A stretch of DNA of 64,000 bases from Antedon mediterranea (taxonomy: Eukaryota; Echinodermata; Crinoidea; Comatulida; Antedonidae), in contig NC_092677.1 of NCBI RefSeq assembly GCF_964355755.1, positions 18,632,101-18,696,100 of the forward strand, given 5' to 3'. Every line of letters starts with the position of its first letter. The stretch's first letter is position 1. Below are positions 55,363-64,000 of this stretch, piece by piece. Made by a program: the position numbers and the translations under genes. Under the pieces are notes generated by a model that saw nothing but the letters and a program-made list of their open reading frames with translations, did no database searches and was not told where the DNA came from.

Positions 55363-58148
55363 ATTCCGATGATACCACATCTTTAACCTTTACTGCAGCA
55401 ATTCAGAAAGTTCAACTAACCAACCCAGTGGCTATTGATTATGATGTCACCACCTCAGCGCTATACTGGTCTGACGTCACCACGTCTTCAATTGAATATT
55501 ATTCATTTGTCACAAAACAACACAAAGTTTTAGTTTGTTTTCAAACCGGAGGTAAGAGCAAATTATTATTTTCTATCTTATGTCGTGGATTCTTTTTAAA
55601 AATAGGTTTTCTAGATAGATATGTTAACAAATATGTTGTGTTTAAAGGTTACCTGATGTTGGACATATTGACTATCGTTATGCGACCACATTTTTATTTT
55701 ATTTGCACTAATTTAACAAAGAAATTAAAAATTTGACTGATAGAGGGCGCTACAACATATGACGTAATCAAAGGTCCACAGAGCAATGTTTACATGCTGA
55801 AGGTTGCGATGATGACTGCAGATCAGCCACAATAAGTAAGGTTCTTATTTGAGCCTGAACGAACATTTCTATGTGATTAAGAGGATAAAAGTGGCATGAT
55901 AGAGTAGCCTTATTGATAATCAGTTTGATTTTGGATGATAAGACAGGAGATAATGATTGGTGTAAAGGGGTAAACTACATGCTGCAATGAAGTGGTGTGT
56001 TGGAAGTTGAACGTTTTACTGATAATTAATAATATTGGTAATAACAATCACACTATTTTAAATTAATTTACTATTTAATAAAACAGTAAATACAATTACT
56101 AACAATATCACATCCTCAACCTAAACACACAGTAGGCCTACTTCTTGTAGTAAGGTCTAGTGTTTATAAATCAACAAGTTGTACGTCAGTTTCTCATCTG
56201 GCGAACAGTCGTGACCAGTCGAGCGTAAAAAAAACAGAAATAACATAGCGTTTTCAGGACAAAATGTTAATTAAAAGATCGTTCTTAATCATTCGTATGA
56301 TAAACATATTACTGTCAAATGTTCTTGAAAGATTGGCCTACATCATTTTATGATTAAAAAAAGAAATAATTATGAATTTATTTAAAATTACAATATGGAC
56401 AGATTCATGGAAAGTACCATTTAATACAAATAAAACCAAAGTGATGATTAGGCCTATTAAAAAAAACGGAACCGTTTAACCTAAATATAACTGCGGTACA
56501 GATGTAAATGGCCTACTCACCTTGGAGTAACTTTTACCTTAAAACTAACATAATACTTACATTTGAGTAAAACCTCACATGCTCTAAATTTATTAAATCA
56601 TGTTAAAGAAATTATATGAGACAAGTCTCTCTAAGTTGTATCTAGCACACTTAAATGGAAAATGCTGCTCCTGTCTGGGATAACATTTCCAAATATCTTA
56701 GCGACAATTTGGCCAAATTTCAAATAAGTGCAGCCAGTATATGTGTAGGAGCTTGGAAGCACACTATCATGCCCGGGCCATTGGAACTTGGTTGGTCCAC
56801 TCTAATCAATAATTTGAATCTACCTCGTTGCATGACTTTAAGAAAAGTTGATTACTATGTAACTGGAACAAAAAAAGTAAATCAAATACATACTACAATT
56901 CATCTTTGATTTAGCTGCTTTTCCAATTTGTTTATATGTGGAACTGGTTCCGATTTTGTTAAATATTTACTTTATCAAGACTCTACTCTTACAAATATAT
57001 AGATATAACAACTTTTATGTAATATTTTTGGATCAAATAGCCCTTCAAATAAGCAAAATATAATCATTTCATTTAATTGTATTTAGAAATATTTAGTTGA
57101 TACCAACATATTTAATATTGTATTGTATTATTCTTATATATTTCCACCTTCTGTTACGATAAGCTCATATTTGTTATATGTTGCAGAGGCTCCTTGAAGC
57201 TAAGGCTTGCCTTGTTATGAGCCTCTAAGAAGAAATATTCAATTTAAACAAATATATTTTTAGGTCTCATAGCCCCATTTGTTGCTCTCCATAATAATAG
57301 GAATTTATGTAAGTTATGTGAATTAAGGTCACATAGATTATATGTTAAATGTGATATGTATTAGTGTTCCCAAATAATCTTAATCTTACAAATGTTTTGG
57401 TAAGTTGTAAATATATATAAATAAGTATGTCCTAATTTGTGATTACAATATTTTATTTAATTCAGGCGTGTATGGTTTAACTATTGATGGAATTGGGAAA
57501 AAACTTTATTTGACAAGTACTTCAGAAGACAGAATTGAAGTAATAAATTTGGATGGAACAAACAGAACTGTTCTTTTTGACATGACATTGGTTGAGCCAC
57601 GTGCAATTAAAATAGACACAGTAAACGCGTATGTAATGGAACTAATAATAACTGGTTTGTTACGCATCTTTTTAAACAAAAATGTCAATATGTTCTCAAC
57701 GAAACAACTTTGAACTATATTTGGCTCCGTATATAGATTAACTTATTTTGTATAACTTGCTGCAGATGCATCAACACGACTCATTTAATATTTGAAGAAT
57801 GTTAATAATGTAAACAATAACAAATGAATGGGTTTCCATTGTATACTCTGCTTCTATTTGATGTAAATAAGAAAAATCGTATGAATGTTATTAGAGATAA
57901 AACATTGGCATCTTTCATAATCAGCAATATACTGTATAGTACATTAGTATAGATCTTAAATCATAAAGGTCATAAGCTTTCGTAAACTGTACTTTGCTAA
58001 TTATAAAAAAAGATACTTGTATTGGACTGATTGGGGACTTGGAAATGAGATGATAGAGCGTGCGCAGCTAAATGACGTGAATGCCACTAGAACCCCCTTG
58101 GTGACAACAGAACTTATATTTCCAAACGGACTTGTTTATCAGTTTCAG
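55363..58148 (+). CDS. LDL-receptor YWTD repeat exons (55363-55551, 57466-57628, 58013-58148)
   Basis: Three exons join in phase. The first has NPVAIDYDVTTSALYWSDV. The second has VYGLTIDGIGKKLYLTST and VINLDGTNRTVLF. The third has LYWTDWGLGNEMIERAQLND and FPNGLVYQFQ. These are class B YWTD repeats; six normally make a beta-propeller, and only about three are recognised here. Missing blades may lie in unrecognised exons or be lost. They were not found in the first gene. Confidence 0.75.
56390..57240 (+). mobile_element. Decayed LINE fragment (C-terminal RT part and 3' end)
   Basis: Translations with several stops show WKVPFNTNKTKVMI, LGVTFT, LYLAHLNG and, open, NAAPVWDNISKYLSDNLAKF with GAWKHT and LGWSTL. 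This is the conserved end of non-LTR reverse transcriptase ORF2 proteins. A GAGGCTCCTTGAAGC...GAGCCTCTAAG inverted repeat follows at about 57186-57230, a plausible 3' stem-loop. It is a 5'-truncated dead copy in the intron between YWTD exons. Confidence 0.65.
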
Positions 58149-58284
58149 GTGCGTTTTGATGAATTATAATAGAAATAATTCTTTTATTGGGTCCACCAAT
58201 ATTTTAAAAAATATACAATTAACAAATGTAACCTCATTATATTTTAAAGATTGATATTTCTTTTATTCCTGTCCACCCTGGCAG

Positions 58285-58434
58285 CACTGACAAGTGGCAA
58301 TAGAACAATGACTGTAGTGTCATCACCCTTTGAGTCAGGTGACATGACACCAATCGGTACTCACGCAATCACCTTTACAGCAATTGCTTCTTTTGGCAAT
58401 AATGAAACTTGTGACTTTTATATCAAGGTTGAAA
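58285..58434 (+). pseudogene. 5'-truncated HYR type A exon
   Basis: Homology starts only at TSGNRTMTVVSSPFESGDM and runs to CDFYIKVES. The first half of the domain is missing. The donor is AAAGTAAAA, changed from GAAGGTAAAA. Confidence 0.65.
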
Positions 58435-58768
58435 GTAAAATATAAAAAAGCTGTTTCAATGATTTGTTTAAAGAATTTAGAACAGCTGATTTTTGACGAA
58501 AAACATTATCACTTATCACAAATAAAAATGAAAAGTAGTTAATGATTATATTATAAATATGTGATATTATGACCATCCTGTTATTAATTTAATCAAAATT
58601 TAGTTACGTTTACACAACCACTTGTGTTTATACTGTGTTGTTAGTTTTGTAACAAACCTCAAGAACAATGATGTTTTTGTTAATTGAACAATTTCTAAAT
58701 GATATCGTTTATACAAGAAAAAAAGGCCAGTTGATTAGAAATTATGATATTGTACATATCATGTTTAG

Positions 58769-59023
58769 ATCAAGAAGCTCCAGATATTCTAAATTATCCA
58801 ATCGATTTGACTGTAAACACAACATTTGGTGAGGCATTTGCAATCAATATCATATAGGTTGAACCGACAGCTGTTGATAACTCTGGCGAGACTCCTGTAC
58901 CGGTAGCAGACTACACTTCTGGTGATAATAAGTTTCCAATTGGTTATACAACGGTGCAGTACAATGTCTCAGATTCAGTTGGTAACTTCAATGCAAACTG
59001 TAGTTTTGTTGTCACTATTGAAG
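58769..59023 (+). pseudogene. HYR type C exon with in-frame stop
   Basis: Type C sequence, 255 bp, with TAG at 58855-58857 where relatives have TGG (the conserved Trp), and NYPIDL replacing NCP, losing the Cys. Splice sites are kept. Confidence 0.85.
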
Positions 59024-59789
59024 GTAGATCAATTTTGGTTGAATAATTGTAATAATAACTGTAAAAATACTAATAAAGACGCGCTGATTGCGTTAGGTTT
59101 TGCACGATGTATTCGTCTGCACCAAACAAAAACCAACAAAAAAGCACACACCACTGTTTTGCTAGGTCTGGGATAGGCTAGTCCGCATCTCCACTCTAAC
59201 CCACTTGTGTGTTATTTGTAAAAATGATTACAGTAGTAAAATTTGATTTGTCGTGTATATTTCGTTATTTTTCGCTATAGACAAGGTTTATTATGATTTT
59301 TTTTTTATTAGTTCGGAAATGCCACTTTTTATCCCCTGAACGGAAGAAAGATTTTAAAAAAGAAATCCTTCAAAAGCAATATACCACTGTAGTAGAAATC
59401 TTGGAGTTCCTTTTGTAAATGTTTGATTTATTTGCATCTAATTAAAAATATACTAAATGTATGAAACAAGATATATAAAATATGCAATTTCAAATTAAAA
59501 CACAAAAGATAAAAAAAAAATGCAAGATAGCACATTTGGGACTTATTTCCAATAGGGTCCTCAAGGCGTAGAACTTTTTGAAGAAATTTGAAAAAAAAAA
59601 TTCCATAAACAGACAAGGCAAAAAGTTAACAATACATGAAACATACCTAAAAATACTGGTAAATGAGTTTAGAAATACGATAAATTAATACCAAATTAAA
59701 TATTTGCCGATTTCTGATTCTCGTTCGTAAAAAATGGTGTATTATTAGATTTAAATAAATACATTTATCTTTTCTAATTTATCTCACAG

Positions 59790-60083
59790 ACAATGAACCT
59801 CCAATGGTGACATGTCCGTATGATCAGACAATTGAAGCAGACTATGAATATTCTACAGCCAATACTACTTGGTATCTTACAGCTTTTGACAATGATGTTA
59901 TTATAAGTGGATATGTAAATGATTCTCGCGTTGTTTCATATTTTGACCTTTCTCTAATTAACTTAATGGTTGTGTTTTTTAATTCTTCGGCCACATTTGA
60001 TTGGGGAAAAAATGTGATAACGTATGAATTTTTGGATAATAACACAAACGTAGGAATCTGTGAATTCACTATTACAGTTACAG
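59790..60083 (+). CDS. HYR-like domain exon, second gene
   Basis: A phase 1-1 exon of 294 bp, longer than others: NEPPMVTCPYDQTIEADYEY, FDWGKNVITYEFLDNNTNVG and CEFTITVTG. The middle is expanded. An alternative donor 6 bp downstream is also in phase. Confidence 0.7.
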
Positions 60084-60287
60084 GTACAGGTATGAAATAA
60101 ATCTAGATTATTTTGACCAAATGCCTATAAAAAACAATCTATACAGTGTTTCTGTATTTTTGTATTGATTCGGTAACTTTTTTGTTTATTCGGACATTTA
60201 CTTTTTCTGGATTTCTTTATTTCCTGACAATTAAATCCAACGTAATAAAACCAAATGTTTTCTTATTCACGATCACGTTTCTATTAG

Positions 60288-60401
60288 TTGGTGGCTGTTT
60301 AGATAAATGTGATGGGTACGACTCTATCCAAGATTGCTATTGTGATAACGTCTGTGGACATTTTCGCGACTGTTGCTCAGACTATTTATTTCTGTGTTCA
60401 A
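60288..60401 (+). CDS. Somatomedin B domain exon, second gene
   Basis: A phase 1-1 exon of 114 bp with eight cysteines (GGCLDKCDGYD, DCYCDNVCG, RDCCSDYLFLC), the somatomedin B pattern. GTAAGA donor. A small disulphide-rich protein-binding module. Confidence 0.85.
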
Positions 60402-60568
60402 GTAAGATTAGAATTCTTTTTATTTATATTGATTATGAGATTTTATCGTATTATCTACATCCATGCTAGCTATAAAAGAAAATCTCATGCAAACAGACCG
60501 AGTCGGTTGTTTCGAAAATCTTGCTTTGAATGTTATAATATCATATCATTTTAACATATTTTTATCAG

Positions 60569-60811
60569 ATAATAGTGGTCCAGTTTTTGAAAATTGTCCA
60601 AACGATACTACAGTAAACACTACTACTGGGCTAGCGACTGCTAATGTATCTTGGATAAAACCAACAGCAATGGATTACTCTGGCTATTTGAATATAACAT
60701 ACTACTTAGAACCAGGAAGTATCTTCCCAATAGGTATTACCACGATAACATACACTGTAGAAAATCCATTTGGAAACAACGCTACCTGTTCAATTAATGT
60801 CATTGTGGAAG
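60569..60811 (+). CDS. HYR domain exon, second gene
   Basis: A phase 1-1 exon of 243 bp, open: FENCPNDTTVNTTTGLATAN, WIKPTAMDYSG, FPIGITTITYTVENPFGN and CSINVIVEG. It is the intact relative of the frameshifted exon at 46214. Confidence 0.8.
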
Positions 60812-61085
60812 GTATGTCAAAGTGCCTACAATGTACAATTGTTTTTTAAAAGAATACCATATGGTTTTCATATTAAATGTGGTCCTCTTCTGTTTGTCAC
60901 ACAGGTATTTTATTTTTATGTATTTAATTAAATGTACTTGTTCTATTTATTTTACATTTTATAATATTTTGGAAAAAAATATATTCAATGTTGAATCTTC
61001 TCTAATGTTTATGTATATATTTTAGAAATTTAAAGTAACAATCTTTGTTTAAGTAGGCCTACATGTAACTTTCTTTTTTTATCAG

Positions 61086-61310
61086 ATAATGAAAATCCTA
61101 TTATAAAACATTGTCCAAATGATACCTTTACTACTGAATTACAAGCTGCTGAAAGAACCCACAGAAATACAGCAATGGACATCTCTGGGATATGGAATCT
61201 TACAGTTTATATGGAATCAAATTTCTCAATAGGTGATAACACGGTAACATACATTGCAGAAGACACATCTGGTAACACAGCTACCTGTTCATTTACTATC
61301 ACTGTAGGAG
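61086..61310 (+). CDS. HYR-like domain exon, second gene (shortened)
   Basis: A phase 1-1 exon of 225 bp, open. It keeps IKHCPNDTF, FSIGDNTVTYIAEDTSGN and CSFTITVGG. The V-W-P strand region is replaced by AERTHRNTAMDISG and is shorter, perhaps from a compensated indel. Confidence 0.7.
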
Positions 61311-61892
61311 GTATGTTAAAAAAAACATAATATGATTTTTACCTACCTATAAGTGAAATATTAATATAAAGTATTTAACCAGAGAGGCGAATCATTATTA
61401 AAAAACGACCATATATCTTGAAAAATATATCTAGTAAAACTATACGTAATCAATCAATCAAGTAGACCCAAACATAAATGGATGGTGTAGTAAAGTAAGG
61501 TGAATTTTTAGAAGTTTAGAAGTTGAGAATGTTTTGACAGTTATCTTATTTTAGATGAATAAATGAAATGAAATATGAGACCTATTATAAATGTTATTTA
61601 TGATTGTTTCATTGTAAAAACTGATTAAAACTTAAATCTAAAATATTTCAAGCACTACTCAACCGCTAATGATACAACCTTGTTTTGATGCTAACCCTGA
61701 ATCTAGTTGAAATTTTTAATTGTGATGCTGTATAGTTATGTTCTTTTTGATATAATGTTTGCGCCATGGTCGAAGTATAGTATAGTACAGTTCTTTTCAG
61801 GGCTATATACATGGTTACCGCAAACTTTATCAACATATTGAATTTGCTATGGAAAATGTTAAGCAATTAAATAGTTTCTTTTTTTAATACAG

Positions 61893-62012
61893 ATGACAAC
61901 GAGTGCGATACAGATCCATGTACAGAAAATGAAGTTTGTAATAATACGATTGGTAGTTATACTTGTGAATGTTACACAGGGTTTATACGTGCTGGTAATA
62001 ATGATTGTATTG
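61893..62012 (+). CDS. Calcium-binding EGF domain exon 1, second gene
   Basis: A phase 1-1 exon of 120 bp. DDNECDTDPC start and NNTIGSYTCECYTGF give the cbEGF pattern with six cysteines, including the consensus for Asp/Asn hydroxylation. GTAAGA donor. Confidence 0.88.
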
Positions 62013-62623
62013 GTAAGAACAATTTTAAATTACATACCATATTAAATATAGTTGGTTTACACTTTCCACGTCATAATAAATGCTAGATCATGCACATTCA
62101 GGTAAAATTGATCGGACCATCTTACTTCAGCTATCCCTACTTTAAATTAACCTTCTTAGAGCCGAATTTTAGGCGTAATTCGAGTAAAACACATTTTGGA
62201 GTTCCTATTTGTTGTCAATCAAAGTATAAATTAATACCCATCTTGTACTAAAAATCCGATTAAAATTATATTTCATGTATAGTTCTGATGCTTAAACAGT
62301 GTTGTTATATAAAAAAAAATGAAAGGTAAAATTACTTGCCCATAATTTCGTATGCTCCTCTGTTTCCTCTAATACTTACCTATCATTGGACAATATATAG
62401 CCTTTCTGCTAGACGTAGGAAACTCAAATAAAAGTGCAAATTCATTTAGTCGTACTGCAAACTTCAACTACATTTGAATAGAATTTGACTAGCCGTTTTC
62501 CAAGTCTATAGACTAAAGTTTGGATTAAGATTATGGGTTTTAGACTTGGATTGCAAGAATAGTTTTTTAATAAATTTCAAAACTAGAACATTTGTGCTGT
62601 ATATTAATTTGTTTTTATCTTAG

Positions 62624-62746
62624 ATGAAGATGAGTGTGCTAATAATATTCTATGTTCAGAAAATGAAGTTTGTAGTAATACGATTTGTAGCTATACTTGT
62701 GAATGTTACACAGGGTTTGTACGTGCTGGCAATAATGTTTGTTTTG
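62624..62746 (+). CDS. Calcium-binding EGF domain exon 2, second gene
   Basis: A phase 1-1 exon of 123 bp. DEDECANNILC then SNTICSYTCECYTGF. It is a tandem copy of the exon at 61893, with an extra Cys replacing the conserved Gly of NTIGSY, giving seven cysteines. Flanking intron sequence is duplicated too. Confidence 0.82.
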
Positions 62747-63180
62747 GTAAAAAATATTTTTAATTACATACCATATTAAATATAATTTGTTTACATTTTC
62801 TATGTCATAATAAGTGATAGCTTATCCATCGTTATTTTTTTTTATAATACTGCAAATTATTTTTTGTTTACAACTGTATTAAATTACATTATTTTTCTTT
62901 TCCACGACATGAATTACGTTACGTCACAGGAAATTTAACACATTGGGGATTTTAAGTCAAGATTTTTTGGTCAGGCTAGAAATAACATTATTCATCGTAA
63001 TTGTCTTTGTCAGAGGCATAGACATTTAACACATACAAGTTAACGTACCACTATGGTTCCTGTACACATTTTGGAGTTCCCTAATTGTTTTCAATCAAAA
63101 AAGTTGTCGGTAAATTATTACCGATCTTGTACTAATAATTAATCAAAATTATATTTCATGTATAGTTCTGATGCTTAAAC

Positions 63181-63185
63181 AGTGT
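63181..63185. repeat. Probable 5-bp target duplication of the Gypsy element
   Basis: AGTGT next to the LTR end. The intron copy near 62298 reads CAGTGTTGTTAT at the same place without the element, supporting an insertion here. The other copy would be outside the window. Confidence 0.5.
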
Positions 63186-63577
63186 TGTAGTGAATTTATT
63201 TTAGTTGGTTCCGAGCTTTCTCAGGCGTATATAACTCCACGCGACGTACACAGCTGTCACTCATACAAAAAGTATATTTAACTCAACTAGAACTTTTATT
63301 TTGTAACTCGATTAATACATCTTTCTACCACTACCAGTCAAGCCTTAATATTTTCTTTATCATCTTTCCGTTTATCTACTCTGTTCTTATTCTCTCTTCT
63401 CTTCTCATATCTATTACATTTTACTTTTATACTGGATATGCAAATTTTAGGCTTCAGAGGAGGATAACATTTTCCCTTCAAAAATTATACGATTTTGATT
63501 GGCTAATAATATAAGGCGGACCTGGTCTAAAGCATCCTTCTCTAAACACAGAGAATCACAACATAAATAATATGACA
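63186..63577 (-). repeat. 3' LTR of a Gypsy/gmr1-like element
   Basis: 392 bp, read on the minus strand from TGTCATATTATTTATG to CTACA (TG...CA). A polypurine tract (AAAAAGGGGAA) lies directly before it on the element strand. A TATAAAA at about 63431 and AATAAA at about 63301 fit a promoter and polyadenylation signal. The 5' LTR is beyond the window. Confidence 0.75.
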
Positions 63578-63678
63578 TTCCCCTTTTTGGGAAAAAGATT
63601 GTGTCAATCTTTCCAAAAATTTAACATATCAAACCATTTTACTATAAACTATCTATAAATAACACCTCTATAATATTA

Positions 63679-63999
63679 TTATGCACGGCTTAATCCATCT
63701 GCATTTCCATTTAATGATCCTTTCTTGTAAATAACTTTAAATTTATATCCTTGTAAAAACAGAGCCCATCTCATAAGTCTAACATTGGCACCCTTCATTG
63801 AGTCCATCCATCTCAATGCCTGGTGGTCAGTATGAACTTGAAATTCCCAACCATACAGATAATACTTAAGTTTATTTATAGCCCAAACAATAGAGAGGCA
63901 CTCTTTTTCTGGCACAGAATATCTCTGCTCATGTACAGATAACTTTCTACTTAAATACACAATGGGATAATCATTACCCTCACCATCTATTTGGCTCAG
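63679..63999 (-). CDS. Gypsy-type RNase H, C-terminal end of pol (partial)
   Basis: Open from the window edge to TAA. RT connection/RNase H motifs of Ty3/Gypsy: YSVPEKECLSIVWAINKLKY, FQVHTDHQALRW, RLMRWALFLQGYKF and NADGLSRA. The pol frame ends only about 90 bp before the polypurine tract and LTR, leaving no room for an integrase downstream. This implies integrase lies upstream, as in the gmr1 group, or is absent. Confidence 0.88.
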   Translation of the reverse strand: MSQIDGEGNDYPIVYLSRKLSVHEQRYSVPEKECLSIVWAINKLKYYLYGWEFQVHTDHQALRWMDSMKGANVRLMRWALFLQGYKFKVIYKKGSLNGNADGLSRA

Positions 64000-64000
64000 C

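Overview
The window is invertebrate nuclear DNA from an animal, very probably a deuterostome and plausibly an echinoderm. It is AT-rich and has short phase-1 exons with GT-AG introns encoding extracellular modules (HYR, CUB, EGF, Ig, SEA, somatomedin B, YWTD). It also carries metazoan adhesion-GPCR exons, a Polinton, a Ngaro-type retrotransposon, and a Gypsy element whose pol ends at RNase H as in the deuterostome gmr1 group. The species cannot be named from the sequence.

Region 1 (about 1.2-16.9 kb, + strand) holds the 3' part of an adhesion GPCR gene. Twenty exons can be joined with every codon phase matching. The product order is CUB, five HYR domains, EGF, Ig, SEA, Cys-rich linker, GAIN, GPS, seven transmembrane helices and a short Ser/Thr-rich tail (about 1,450 visible residues). 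One intron carries a roughly 4-kb non-autonomous DNA element with degenerate inverted ends, and another carries a 68-bp-arm palindrome.

Region 2 (19,491-35,383) is a complete 15.9-kb Polinton/Maverick. It has inverted ends AGTAGTATAT...ATATACTACT and is flanked by the 6-bp target duplication TACGTA. All twelve genes look open: a three-exon protein-primed DNA polymerase B, a Bcl-2-like protein, packaging ATPase, two small unknown proteins, adenain-type protease, major capsid protein, a pVI/pX-like basic protein, penton-like protein, chromodomain integrase, a protein with two PC4-like domains, and a protein with a SUMO-interacting motif and a Cys cluster. Replication (polymerase, PC4-like ssDNA binder), integration (integrase) and virion assembly (ATPase, protease, capsid proteins) are all represented. 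Capsid-side genes are packed with 2-25-nt gaps, almost like a bacterial operon. The Bcl-2-like and tandem-PC4 genes and the operon-like packing are the best candidates for something under-described.

Region 3 (35.8-62.7 kb, + strand) starts about 440 bp beyond the Polinton with a signal-peptide exon and a uromodulin-type D8C exon. It continues with HYR, YWTD, somatomedin B and EGF exons that are paralogous to Region 1. Several HYR exons are broken (frameshifts, in-frame stops, 5' truncations) between intact ones, so this is a neighbouring paralogue in partial decay or birth-and-death turnover. It is interrupted by a composite 685-bp tandem-repeat element (about 44-46.1 kb), a 6.0-kb Ngaro-like tyrosine-recombinase retrotransposon (47,601-53,624), a decayed LINE fragment, and at the right edge the 3' end of a Gypsy/gmr1-like element on the minus strand (63,186 to beyond 64,000).
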